32,662 bases of DNA from Candidatus Iainarchaeum sp. (GTDB lineage Archaea > Iainarchaeota > Iainarchaeia > Iainarchaeales > DTGL01). The notes beneath the pieces were generated by a model. That model worked only from the letters and a program-made list of their open reading frames with translations. It was not told the origin of the DNA and did no database searches. Position numbers and translations under genes: made by a program. This document shows positions 6,825 through 13,973 of this stretch, piece by piece. Position 1 is the first letter of the stretch. Every line of letters starts with the position of its first letter. Where the stretch lies: the NCBI GenBank assembly GCA_026396995.1, contig JAPLVS010000002.1, positions 1 through 32,662 on the forward strand, in the 5' to 3' direction.

Positions 6825-7610
6825 ATGGGACGGTCTATCACTATTGCATCCGGGAAAGGCGGGGTCGGAAAAACCACTTTGACTGCGAATATCGGCATAG
6901 CGCTGGCAAACAGCGGCCACCACGTATTGCTTGTCGATGCCGACGTGGCAATGGCAAACCTTTCCCTGTTATTGAAGATGCAGAATTCCCCAATCACCTT
7001 GCACGAAGTGCTTATCGGGGAAGCAGCGATAGACGACGCGATTTATTCAGGGCCTAAAGGGGTTGACCTTGTGCCGAGCGGGTTAAGCCTTGAATCCTAC
7101 AGGAAGGTTGATTCAGAACGCCTGAAATCAGTCATCGGGTCGCTGGAAGACCACTACGATTTCATATTATTGGACGCGCCGGCAGGCATCGAAAGGACTG
7201 CCCTGTCCTCGCTTGGCGCGGTAAAACAGGTTTTGATTGTCACTGTGCCTGACCAGCCGAGCCTTGCCGATGCGCTGAAAACAAAAATGGTCGCGCAAAG
7301 GCTGAACGCAAAGCCGTTCGGCTTCATATTGAACATGGTGAGGAACGAGCCAGGCGAGCTCAAAAAGGATGAGGTAATGAAAATGCTTGAACTGCCGTGC
7401 TACGGCATTGTGCCTTACGACAACGAAGTAAGGAAAAGCATCCTCTCAAAGGACGCAAAGCCGTTCATAATGCGCAAGCCGGATTCGCCGGCATCAAAAG
7501 CGGTGATAGACATTGCGGCAAAAATCGGCGGGGCAAAGGTCGAAATAAAAGAGGAAAAAAAAGGTTCGTTCCTTGGAAGATTTTTTGCAAATTTATTCGG
7601 AAAAAAATAG
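6825..7610 (+). CDS. minD: MinD/ParA-type ATPase with amphipathic C-terminal helix
   Basis: 261 residues. Begins 'MGRSITIASGKGGVGKTT', the deviant Walker A box of the MinD/ParA/Mrp P-loop ATPases, with 'VLLVDADVAMANLSLLL' and 'FILLDAPAGIE' as the other nucleotide-binding motifs. The end 'GSFLGRFFANLFGKK' forms a short amphipathic basic helix like the membrane-targeting sequence of MinD, so ATP-dependent membrane association is likely. I start at the second ATG (6825) because 'GGGA' is 6 nt upstream, while it would abut the ATG at 6819. Archaea lack MinE; their MinD proteins position surface structures or act in unknown ways. It is co-transcribed with the Sm-like gene (11-nt gap). Confidence 0.92.
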   Translation: MGRSITIASGKGGVGKTTLTANIGIALANSGHHVLLVDADVAMANLSLLLKMQNSPITLHEVLIGEAAIDDAIYSGPKGVDLVPSGLSLESYRKVDSERLKSVIGSLEDHYDFILLDAPAGIERTALSSLGAVKQVLIVTVPDQPSLADALKTKMVAQRLNAKPFGFILNMVRNEPGELKKDEVMKMLELPCYGIVPYDNEVRKSILSKDAKPFIMRKPDSPASKAVIDIAAKIGGAKVEIKEEKKGSFLGRFFANLFGKK

Positions 7611-7621
7611 GAGGCAATCAG

Positions 7622-7852
7622 ATGAGCGCTAGACCATTCGACGACTTGACAAAGGCAACAGACCAGCAGGTATTGGTGAAATTAAAGGGGAACCGCACGA
7701 TAAGCGGAGTACTCAAGGCCTTTGACGTGCACTTAAACCTTGTATTGGAGAACGCGGAAGAAACAAGCTGTAAAGAAGACGGCACCGAAGAAAAGGAAAA
7801 ATACCCGAAAATCATGGTAAGGGGCGACAGCATAATACTGATAGCGCTGTGA
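7622..7852 (+). CDS. Archaeal Sm-like (LSm/SmAP) RNA-binding protein
   Basis: 76 residues from the ATG at 7622, preceded by a strong 'AGGAGG' site; the longer ORF of the track reads back into minD and is rejected. The Sm1 motif is 'QVLVKLKGNRTISGVLKAFDVHLNLVLENAEE' and the Sm2 motif 'IMVRGDSIILIAL'. Sm-like archaeal proteins assemble into heptameric (or hexameric) rings that bind oligo(U) RNA through loops L3 and L5; the Asp-His-Leu-Asn-Leu and Arg-Gly positions are present. It sits between minD and a small membrane protein in one operon. Length and motifs match the family closely. Confidence 0.95.
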   Translation: MSARPFDDLTKATDQQVLVKLKGNRTISGVLKAFDVHLNLVLENAEETSCKEDGTEEKEKYPKIMVRGDSIILIAL

Positions 7853-7873
7853 ATTTTGGCAGCAGGGAATTGG

Positions 7874-8470
7874 ATGAAACTGATTAAAAAATCCTCAGAG
7901 GGCGCGGAAATACTTGAAATACGGCCTTCCAATTATACCGCCTTGATTGTATACTGCGCTTTCCTTGCAATATGCATAGTTGGCATTGCTTTCCTTTTCG
8001 CCAGCTATGGGCTTAACTTTACTGCAATGCTTGGCTTGATTGTTATTGCATTCCTTCTTTGCATTCCTGCAATCTACATTCGGCTCAGCCTGAAAAAACA
8101 GTTTGTCAGGATCACAAAAAAAGGCGATTCCATTGAATTGTCCGCAGACAAATGGCCTCTCGCATCAGACATCAAATCACAGCAACACAGTTTCCAAATT
8201 TCTGAAATTGAAGCCATAGGCAACAACGAGGCCATAATATACAAAACATCAGCGACCACAAGACCTTGGATTTTGCTGAAATCCGGGGAAAAAAAGCCGT
8301 TGTGGCCCTGGGACCGAATTAAAATTTCATTATCAGATTCTCTTTATGACCCCTGGCAATTCTCGCAAGAGGAAATCAAGCAGGTCGCTGAATTCGTCGG
8401 CGTTCCCTTCAGGGAAAAAAAGGGTTTGCTCGAACAGGCAAAGGAAAAACTTTCAAAGGCAGAAAACTGA
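7874..8470 (+). CDS. Unknown two-helix membrane protein
   Basis: 198 residues from the ATG at 7874, chosen over the upstream TTG (7856) because 'agcaggga' lies a few bases before it. A short N-terminal stretch precedes two transmembrane helices (about residues 24-48 and 54-74), then a soluble region with a beta-rich core ('RITKKGDSIELSADKW', 'ISEIEAIGNNEAIIYKTSATTRPWILLKSGEKKPLW'). It ends with a helical Lys-rich tail. The layout (two helices followed by a PH-like beta domain) is reminiscent of small bPH/YcxB-like membrane proteins, but no diagnostic motif is present. It is the third gene after minD and the Sm-like gene (21-nt gap). Function unknown. Confidence 0.7.
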   Translation: MKLIKKSSEGAEILEIRPSNYTALIVYCAFLAICIVGIAFLFASYGLNFTAMLGLIVIAFLLCIPAIYIRLSLKKQFVRITKKGDSIELSADKWPLASDIKSQQHSFQISEIEAIGNNEAIIYKTSATTRPWILLKSGEKKPLWPWDRIKISLSDSLYDPWQFSQEEIKQVAEFVGVPFREKKGLLEQAKEKLSKAEN

Positions 8471-8481
8471 TTATTTAAAAC
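8471..8481 (+). promoter_or_regulatory. TATA box of tRNA-Ala
   Basis: 'ttatttaaaac' lies about 32 nt upstream of the mature tRNA 5' end, immediately after the stop codon of the preceding gene. Confidence 0.5.
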
Positions 8482-8508
8482 AGTTTGGTTGCAATTATTC
8501 TTATTCGT

Positions 8509-8598
8509 GGGCTGGTAGATCAATGGTAGATCGCCACATTGGCAACTTCGACGAGGCCAAAGTTGTGGAGGCTCTGGGTTCGAGCCCCAGCCAGTCCA
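8509..8598 (+). tRNA. tRNA-Ala(GGC) with an 18-nt intron
   Basis: Acceptor GGGCTGG pairs with CCAGTCC (one G-U), with A73. The D stem is GATC/GATC with a GG-containing loop, the anticodon stem CCACA/TGTGG, and the T arm CTGGG-TTCGAGC-CCCAG. The anticodon loop TTGGCA^...^T gives anticodon GGC (Ala). The intron at 8545-8562 interrupts 37/38 and forms a clean bulge-helix-bulge: central helix TTGG/CCAA, bulges CA^A and AG^T, and an inner helix CTTC/GAGG closed by a 3-nt loop. Mature length is 72 nt and CCA is not encoded. A short T-run follows (cttttccccc) and may terminate transcription. Confidence 0.93.
8545..8562 (+). other. tRNA-Ala minimal intron
   Basis: 18 nt, 'acttcgacgaggccaaag': the second-strand bulge, one 4-bp hairpin with a 3-nt loop, and the four bases pairing with the anticodon loop. 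It contains almost nothing beyond what the splicing endonuclease needs. Confidence 0.85.
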
Positions 8599-8613
8599 CT
8601 TTTCCCCCACAGC

Positions 8614-9321
8614 CTATTTCTTTTTCTCGAGAAGGCGGCGGAGTTCGTTTATTGCCACCTGCAGCCTGTTCCTTTCAAAACCCTGCTGCTTAGGGAGAAC
8701 TCTTTCGGCATAGGCGAGCGCTTCTTGGATTCTTTCCAGCGGAGCGTTCTGGAAGACAGCCTGCACGACCAGCCGCTCCCTGTCAAGCTTGGCAGTCTGG
8801 GTTCTCACTGCATTCGGGTCCACTATTTGGCCTGACAGCCTTTTTATGGTTGATGGCTTTAGGCGGCCTTGCTTCAAAATCCTGAAATAATGCGTGGCAT
8901 TGCCCCAGTCCAGGCCAGTCAAGCCTTCGATTTCGGTCCAGGAAAGGCCTGCCCTGCGCAAATCATAGATCAGGTTTACTTTGTATGCTTCGACCTTTTT
9001 TCGGTCATTCAAAAGCCGTTCGTAGCGCCATTTTTCGCTTTCAGGGGCTTTGGCCCTTAGGCGTTTTACGTACCTCAATAATTGGGCGTCATACAATCCA
9101 AGCTCCGAAAGCATTTCGCCGGCAGAATAACTGCCCCTGACCATGCCGTTGATTTCGCGTTCTTCCACTTGAAGTTCTTCGCTGGATTTCCTCCTGCGTT
9201 TTGGCGAAGGCTTCACTCTGGGAGCTGGAAAAGCAGGCATTAAAGGCCTGTCAAGCCACAAAAAAGAGGGCGGCCTCCTGCTTTTCCTGTGCCCTGTCGG
9301 CTTTCTGCCCGGCCTCGCCAT
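8614..9321 (-). CDS. Unknown basic protein with helix-turn-helix-like segment
   Basis: 235 residues; not recognised. The N-terminus is basic and Pro-rich ('MARPGRKPTGHRKSRRPP'), which may be disordered. The centre contains 'RRAGLSWTEIEGLTGLDWGNATHYFRILKQG', a good helix-turn-helix pattern (helix, Gly-Leu turn, recognition helix). Two further helical regions follow ('ERLVVQAVFQNAPLERIQEALAYAERVL', 'NRLQVAINELRRLLEKKK'). The composition (high Arg/Lys, no Cys, no membrane segment) fits a DNA-binding protein. It diverges from the coiled-coil gene at 9451 across a region with a perfect palindrome, so it could regulate that gene or itself; this is inference. A TATA-like 'gttaaatgtt' lies about 25 nt upstream. 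Confidence 0.72.
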   Translation of the reverse strand: MARPGRKPTGHRKSRRPPSFLWLDRPLMPAFPAPRVKPSPKRRRKSSEELQVEEREINGMVRGSYSAGEMLSELGLYDAQLLRYVKRLRAKAPESEKWRYERLLNDRKKVEAYKVNLIYDLRRAGLSWTEIEGLTGLDWGNATHYFRILKQGRLKPSTIKRLSGQIVDPNAVRTQTAKLDRERLVVQAVFQNAPLERIQEALAYAERVLPKQQGFERNRLQVAINELRRLLEKKK

Positions 9322-9360
9322 GCATAGATATTGTGCCTTCTAACATTTAACAATTTTTCC

Positions 9361-9376
9361 ATGCTATTATTAGCAT
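9361..9376. promoter_or_regulatory. Palindrome between divergent genes (candidate operator)
   Basis: Perfect inverted repeat ATGCTA-TTAT-TAGCAT. It lies between the TATA-like box of the minus-strand HTH gene (near 9345) and the plus-strand TATA box 'gtttttatacc' (about 9405-9415). Its dyad symmetry and position suit a dimeric regulator; no binding data exist. Confidence 0.35.
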
Positions 9377-9404
9377 CCGATTTGGGAAAACTGGCTGGAA
9401 TAAG

Positions 9405-9415
9405 GTTTTTATACC
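9405..9415 (+). promoter_or_regulatory. TATA box of the coiled-coil gene
   Basis: 'gtttttatacc' is centred about 41 nt upstream of the ATG at 9451, leaving a short leader with the SD-like 'gtaggttgg'. Confidence 0.45.
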
Positions 9416-9450
9416 ACATAGGCTGTTATAGATTTGGAATGTAGGTTGGC

Positions 9451-11712
9451 ATGCCGGACAAAAAAAGCATTATTCTGGAATCGGTCAGGAAACTGATTGC
9501 ACTGGACCTGAGCGAGGACGAAATAATAAGGAATCTGAGAGACGTCGGCATAGGCGAAAAGGACGCAAAACAGATTCTGATGGAAGTAAGGGGCGTGAAA
9601 AAAGAGGCGCCCAAGCTGCTGCCCTCAAAGCCAATGCCGATGCCTGAACCAGAGCCTGAACCGGATGAAGAGCTGCCTGAAACGCTGCCTGACGCCGAAG
9701 AAGACCTTATGAGAAGGCTTTCCGAAGGCCTCGATGAGGATTCGGACAAGAAAAAGGACAGGGAATCCTGGGAAAAAGCCGTAATGGCGACAGTCAACAA
9801 AAAGGCAGATGAAATAAAGACGATAAAGGAAGAGCTGGATTCAACGCTTGACAGGAAAGTCAAGGAAGGCCTTGACAGGGAATACAAGAAAATTTCCACT
9901 TTAATCAATTCGAAAAGCGCGCTTTTAAGCGAAAAAATAGGCTCTGACATGGAGGAAAAGAAAAGGGAAGTCGACCAAATCCTCGAGCAAAGGGTAAAAG
10001 AGATAAGGAAAATAAACGAGGAAATGAAGCGCGGCCTCGAGGAATTAAGCGAATGGGAGAAAAAGCACGAAAAATTAAGGGCCGAAATAGACGAAATAGG
10101 CAAAAAAATCGAGAACACGAAAGCCGAAGGGCTTACCCAGCTGCTTGCGAAAGGAAAGGAAAACAGTGATGAATTAAGGGCGTTTGTCGAAAAGGCAAGA
10201 AAGGAAATCGACGAGGAAATAGAGGCATTCGGCAAGGACTTCGAAGCAGACAAGGCTGCAACCGCAAAAGAACTTGAGGCGGCCAGGGATGCTTCGCTTA
10301 AGGAAATGCTCAAAGAAAAAGAAGCGACCAAAAAAGACATAAGGGACGAGCAGAAGGGCAGAGTGAAGGCACTGCAGGCAGAACTCGAGGAAAAAAGGGT
10401 CACTCATTTAAAAGAACTGGATTCCGTGCTCGCGGAGCGGTTCGACAAAGCCCAAAAGGATTTCACGGAAATGAAAACAGCCCTTTTCTCGGAAGTCGAA
10501 GACACGCTCAAGGATTCAAGGAATGAAACCGAAGATTTCGTCGCCAAAGCCCAGGCGGAAATCAAGAGGCTGGACTCGCGCGTCACAAAAACCCTCGAAT
10601 TGGAATCTGAAGTCATAGAGGACGTGATGAACGAGGCAAGGGAAAAAATCGAAAGGGTGAAATTCGAGAATCAAAAGGATCTCGAGGCGAAAATAAACGA
10701 GGAAATCAGGAAATTCGGGGAACTGGTCGAAAAAATCGACCCGGAAAAAGTGAAGGCGAAAATCGCGGACCTCGAAAAAACAAAGGAAAGGATAAGGGCG
10801 GAAATAAGCAGGACAATAAACGAGCAGGTTTCAGGCATCGAAAAGGAGTACAGCGAAAAAATAAGGAAAAGGCTCGCGGAAATAGAGGAAAAAAGCGCGC
10901 AGACAAACAAAAAACTCGAGGAAACGATTGCGGACGCCCAGAAAAAGGCGAAAGAAATCGAGGGCATAGACAAGGACATCGATGATAAAATCACAAAAAG
11001 AATGAACGAAATAGAAAAGGAATACAGCGAAAAGGTCAAGCCGAGGATAAGCGAAATAGAGGGCATGAAAAAAGGCTATGACGAAAAAATAATCGAAATA
11101 AACAGGCAGATCCAGGAAATGGAAAAAGAAAAAGGCAAGCTGGTGGTGCAGCTCAACTCCGAAATAATAAAGTCGAAAAGCGAGCTCAAAGACTTCCAGA
11201 AAACAACGCAGGAAGAAATGAAGGCGCTTTCGGCGCAGGCCTCTGACATCGTGAACAGGAAGGCAGCGCTCATGAAAGGCCTCGAGCCCTACGCAGCAAT
11301 GGACCTGCTTACAATACGGAGAAAGCTCGCGCAGGCCGTATTAAAGGAAATGGAAGCCTCGATGACGGCCAAGCTGAAGGAAAACATTGACGCAATGGAA
11401 AAAGCAAAGGCGCAGGCGCGCGCCGAAGCCCTGAAAGCTGTCGGCGCAGAAGAACTGCAGGCAAGGGTGAGGGAATTGAACCTTTTCAAGGAGCAGTTCC
11501 TCAAGGCGATAGACATGAACATCGAGAAATTCAACCAGCGCATCCATGCCTTCAACAGCACATCAAAGCAGATGGAAGCCCAGTTCAGCCTGAGACTGAA
11601 AATGATCGACCAGAAAATGGACGAACTCGACAAATTCGAGAAAAACTTCTCGAAAGCAATCGGCGCCAGCCTCGACAAAATGCAGCAGGCCCCCAAAGAA
11701 GAAAAAAAATAA
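9451..11712 (+). CDS. Large coiled-coil protein, 753 aa
   Basis: Residues 1-50 form a small helical module ('ILESVRKLIALDLSEDEIIRNLRDVGIGEKDAKQILMEVRG') of a kind common at the start of archaeal coiled-coil and membrane proteins. A Pro/Glu-rich linker (about 55-90) follows, and then more than 500 residues of nearly uninterrupted Glu/Lys-rich heptads. Related stretches recur, such as 'GIEKEYSEKIRKRLAEIEEK' and 'EIEKEYSEKVKPRISEIEGM'. A less charged helical domain near 610-740 ('LEPYAAMDLLTIRRKLAQAVLKEMEASM', 'FNQRIHAFNSTSKQMEAQFSLR') ends the chain. There are no Walker motifs, so it is not an SMC or Rad50 ATPase. There is no membrane segment. A cytoskeletal, scaffolding or tethering role is plausible. 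Divergent from the HTH-like gene; function unknown. Confidence 0.85.
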   Translation: MPDKKSIILESVRKLIALDLSEDEIIRNLRDVGIGEKDAKQILMEVRGVKKEAPKLLPSKPMPMPEPEPEPDEELPETLPDAEEDLMRRLSEGLDEDSDKKKDRESWEKAVMATVNKKADEIKTIKEELDSTLDRKVKEGLDREYKKISTLINSKSALLSEKIGSDMEEKKREVDQILEQRVKEIRKINEEMKRGLEELSEWEKKHEKLRAEIDEIGKKIENTKAEGLTQLLAKGKENSDELRAFVEKARKEIDEEIEAFGKDFEADKAATAKELEAARDASLKEMLKEKEATKKDIRDEQKGRVKALQAELEEKRVTHLKELDSVLAERFDKAQKDFTEMKTALFSEVEDTLKDSRNETEDFVAKAQAEIKRLDSRVTKTLELESEVIEDVMNEAREKIERVKFENQKDLEAKINEEIRKFGELVEKIDPEKVKAKIADLEKTKERIRAEISRTINEQVSGIEKEYSEKIRKRLAEIEEKSAQTNKKLEETIADAQKKAKEIEGIDKDIDDKITKRMNEIEKEYSEKVKPRISEIEGMKKGYDEKIIEINRQIQEMEKEKGKLVVQLNSEIIKSKSELKDFQKTTQEEMKALSAQASDIVNRKAALMKGLEPYAAMDLLTIRRKLAQAVLKEMEASMTAKLKENIDAMEKAKAQARAEALKAVGAEELQARVRELNLFKEQFLKAIDMNIEKFNQRIHAFNSTSKQMEAQFSLRLKMIDQKMDELDKFEKNFSKAIGASLDKMQQAPKEEKK

Positions 11713-11916
11713 TCATTTGCCCTTTTTCTTCCTGATTTCTTTCTGGACCGATTTTATTTTCTTGGAAGGGAATTCCGGGAAGGACATGAAGCCCATGGGC
11801 GGCTTGGAACCGCAACTACCGCAATAGTCCCAGACGCTTATAAAATCTCCATCGGCTCTTATATCGGTGCTCCCGCATTTCGGGCACACTTTCTCAAACT
11901 TTTCTTTTTCGGGCAT
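11713..11916 (-). CDS. Small zinc-ribbon protein
   Basis: 67 residues from the ATG at 11916 (the ORF track starts three codons earlier at a TTG). Two Cys pairs, 'VCPKCGSTDI' and 'YCGSCGSKPP', form a zinc ribbon, with Lys-rich ends ('KKIKSVQKEIRKKKGK'). Such small ribbons often act in transcription, translation or as subunits of larger complexes, but nothing identifies a specific partner. The gene is convergent with the coiled-coil gene (0-nt gap) and begins 12 nt downstream of the tRNA-Val CCA end, so it may be transcribed with that tRNA. Confidence 0.8.
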   Translation of the reverse strand: MPEKEKFEKVCPKCGSTDIRADGDFISVWDYCGSCGSKPPMGFMSFPEFPSKKIKSVQKEIRKKKGK

Positions 11917-11928
11917 GAAAATCAAGAA

Positions 11929-12003
11929 TGGTGGGCCCGGGCGGAATCGGACCGCCGCTGCGACCGTGTCAGGGTCGCGTCCTAACCATTAGACTACAGG
12001 CCC
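11929..12003 (-). tRNA. tRNA-Val(GAC), CCA encoded, intron-less
   Basis: Minus strand. Acceptor GGGCCTG pairs with CGGGCCC (one G-U), A73 is followed by an encoded CCA, the D stem is GTC/GAC, the anticodon stem CGACC/GGTCG with loop CTGACAC (anticodon GAC), and the T stem GGCGG/CCGCC. The T loop reads TCCGATT, so position 55, almost always U (pseudouridine), is C here. A TATA-like 'ttttaaa' near 12038-12044 lies about 39 nt upstream. Unlike the other two tRNAs in the window it has no intron and carries a genomic CCA. Confidence 0.9.
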
Positions 12004-12061
12004 ATGGTAGAATAGAATAAGATTTCCAGCGGAAAAGTTTTAAAGGATTGGATTCGTTTTT

Positions 12062-12805
12062 TCAGGCGCGCGGGCGCGCAAAAGCAAGCCTTGGTGGCTG
12101 CCTTAAAACCGCGCGCGTGGATGGTCGGTTGGCCGCGGTGCGATAGGCTTTCACTGGAACAGGGACAGGTTTTGGCAAAGGTCTTGGTGCCAGGCTCTTG
12201 AGCCTTGGCAATTCTTTTTGCAGTTTTGCTTTCGCCCACTCGCGCACTTTTTCTGGGGCTTTTGGCGGCACCAAGTAAATCCTCCAGCGCCATGGGGTTC
12301 CAACCAAGCCCGGCACTCTTTGCTGATATAAATAACGATAGTACTCCAACCGGGTTGGTTTTCTTAAAACCAAGTCGCCGTTTTGTGCCACATAACAGAG
12401 CGGGTGGGTTTTTGCCACTTCGGCAGTATCAATCCAGCGCTCTGGATACAACCCCTCAATCTCAGATTTTGGCTGGAGAATGCCGTATTCTTGCATTGAA
12501 GAAAGCAAGAGCTCATTGCGGTACCTAACGAGGTTACTAGCCAACTTTGCGCCAAAGGCGGCTGGAAGGCCAAAAACTGCCCCCACTGCTGGCGCTCCCG
12601 AAGCCCCTATATAACCAACGACCGCTGTCTCCGCCCAAAGCCCAACACGCAAGCGCCTCGACTCCCTCATATCATATCTTCCCTTTTTTGGAAGTTTCAT
12701 GCCTGGCTCCCCGATTATGCGCTGAAGTTGCGGGTTCAGGTGCCCCCAGGGAATTCTCACCGTTGTTCTTTCCCTCAAATCAGCCGGCTCTTTCTTGGAA
12801 CGCAT
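12062..12805 (-). CDS. Unknown protein with central hydrophobic Ala/Gly segment
   Basis: 247 residues; not recognised. It has a charged N-terminus ('MRSKKEPADLRERTTVRIPWGHLNPQLQRIIGEPGMKLPKKG') and a hydrophobic stretch at about 52-90 ('VGLWAETAVVGYIGASGAPAVGAVFGLPAAFGAKLAS') that could be one or two short membrane segments. A middle region with 'YPERWIDTAEVAKTHPLCYVAQNGDLVLRKPTRLEYYRYLY' follows. A Pro/Arg-rich tail ('RPLPKPVPVPVKAYRTAANRPSTRAVLRQPPRLAFARPRA') is probably disordered. A TATA-like 'ccttaaattc' lies about 28 nt upstream of the ATG, so the transcript is likely leaderless. Composition is similar to neighbouring lineage-specific proteins. No function is proposed. Confidence 0.65.
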   Translation of the reverse strand: MRSKKEPADLRERTTVRIPWGHLNPQLQRIIGEPGMKLPKKGRYDMRESRRLRVGLWAETAVVGYIGASGAPAVGAVFGLPAAFGAKLASNLVRYRNELLLSSMQEYGILQPKSEIEGLYPERWIDTAEVAKTHPLCYVAQNGDLVLRKPTRLEYYRYLYQQRVPGLVGTPWRWRIYLVPPKAPEKVREWAKAKLQKELPRLKSLAPRPLPKPVPVPVKAYRTAANRPSTRAVLRQPPRLAFARPRA

Positions 12806-12874
12806 GAAATAATATTGCCTGTGAAGAATTTAAGGGTTTTCCTGCCGAGCCGAAAAAGCATTAAAAGGAATTGC

Positions 12875-13897
12875 TCAGCGCTTTGCCTTGCCCAGTTTCT
12901 TGAGCATCTCGATTTTCGCGCAAGCCTCGCACTTTTCTCCAGCCGATGGCTCGCCGCACTTTTTGCACTTGTTTATTTTAACCCTCAGCTTAGCCGCCAG
13001 CTCAGATTCGGCCAGCTTCGGCTTTAAGCGGTTGTAGAACTGCCACAACGAATATTTTGTGCCTGGGTATTTTTCCTCAAGCTGGTTCAGCAGGGCGCGG
13101 TAATCGTTGCGTTTCGCTTCCTCGCTGAAAGGACAGCATTCCCCTGTGTAGGATTCCAAACCTGCGAATTGGATATAGTAGAATACCTCGCGTTCAGGGA
13201 TTTCGCACAAAGGCTTAATCCTCTGCACAAAGCCTTTCCTTTCGATGAGGCCGGTTTTGGCTCCGCTCCTTGGAAACCTGCGCCAATCATTATCGCACAC
13301 GTTCATCAAAATGCTTTGCGTTTCATCGTCAAGGTTGTGGCCTGTGGCAAGGGAGTCGGCTTTCAGCTGGCGGGCTGCGCGGTTCAAAATGGAGCGGCGG
13401 AGTGTGCCGCAGAAAGTGCAGGGCGAACCGAGATTGAGTTCCGGGTGCTTTTCGAGCAGGGCGGCGATTTGCTTCATTGTGAAGCCGAATTCTTTTTTCA
13501 GGGAAAATTCCTTGAAGGGAATCTTCCAGGCCTTGCAATTTTTTTTGGCGACCTTCAGGGCCTCATTGCGGTATCCCGGAATGCCTTCGTCAATAAGGAT
13601 TGCCGTGATTGGATTGGTTTCGGAGAAGAATTTTTTGAGCAGGAGAAGAGCCAGTGTTGAATCTTTTCCTCCGCTGTAACCTACCGCGATTTTGTCGCCT
13701 TTTTTTACCAGGGAATATGCCCTTATTGTTTTCTTGAATCTGTGTTCTATGAGTTCAAGGAAGTGTTTTTCGCAGAATTTTTGCGGGCCATAAGGCAACA
13801 GGATTTCGGCCTTAGAACCGCATTTGAGGCATTTGTCGCCTTTTACGACTCCTTTTTCCAAGCCGAAAAGCTTTGAGTAAGCACAGCCAGCAGTCAT
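12875..13897 (-). CDS. ncsA: tRNA 2-thiolation protein of the NcsA/TtuA/Ctu1 family
   Basis: 340 residues. ATP-pyrophosphatase that adenylates a tRNA uridine and replaces its oxygen with sulphur. Visible elements are an N-terminal zinc-finger CxxC ('CLKCGSKAEILLPYGPQKFCEKH'), the PP-loop 'VGYSGGKDST', the 'CTFCG' pair and a third Cys in 'TGECCPFSEEA' that together hold the [4Fe-4S] cluster in TtuA-type enzymes, 'LATGHNLDDETQSILMN', and a C-terminal zinc ribbon ('CKKCGEPSAGEKCEACAK'). Length and order match the family. The target could be U34 (NcsA/Ctu1) or U54 (TtuA); sequence alone does not settle which. The sulphur carrier is not in this window. Divergent from the L15e gene, with a TATA box about 26 nt upstream. 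Confidence 0.92.
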   Translation of the reverse strand: MTAGCAYSKLFGLEKGVVKGDKCLKCGSKAEILLPYGPQKFCEKHFLELIEHRFKKTIRAYSLVKKGDKIAVGYSGGKDSTLALLLLKKFFSETNPITAILIDEGIPGYRNEALKVAKKNCKAWKIPFKEFSLKKEFGFTMKQIAALLEKHPELNLGSPCTFCGTLRRSILNRAARQLKADSLATGHNLDDETQSILMNVCDNDWRRFPRSGAKTGLIERKGFVQRIKPLCEIPEREVFYYIQFAGLESYTGECCPFSEEAKRNDYRALLNQLEEKYPGTKYSLWQFYNRLKPKLAESELAAKLRVKINKCKKCGEPSAGEKCEACAKIEMLKKLGKAKR

Positions 13898-13920
13898 TCC
13901 AATACCTTTAAATTTCTTGC

Positions 13921-13955
13921 TTATAGGAATTAGTTAATCGTAAGTGCTTTAATGC
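13921..13955. promoter_or_regulatory. Divergent promoters of ncsA and L15e
   Basis: 'ttataggaa' (13921-13929) is centred about 26-28 nt from the ncsA ATG on the minus strand. 'gctttaatgc' (about 13946-13955) lies about 24 nt before the L15e ATG at 13974. Both transcripts would be leaderless. Confidence 0.4.
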
Positions 13956-13973
13956 TCTTTTTTTGTGATTTTT

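Noticed and set aside
9426-10403. 325-aa Ser/Phe-rich minus-strand ORF
   Set aside because: Mirror of the Glu/Lys-rich coiled-coil gene; the low-complexity Ser/Leu/Phe pattern arises from reading GAA/AAG codons in reverse.
12205-12528. 107-aa plus-strand ORF
   Set aside because: Composition and codon pattern poorer than the 247-aa minus-strand frame, which has a well-placed TATA box; judged a shadow, though both are unknown.
13169-13679. Plus-strand ORFs (163 and 144 aa) opposite ncsA
   Set aside because: Opposite-strand shadows of the thiolase gene.
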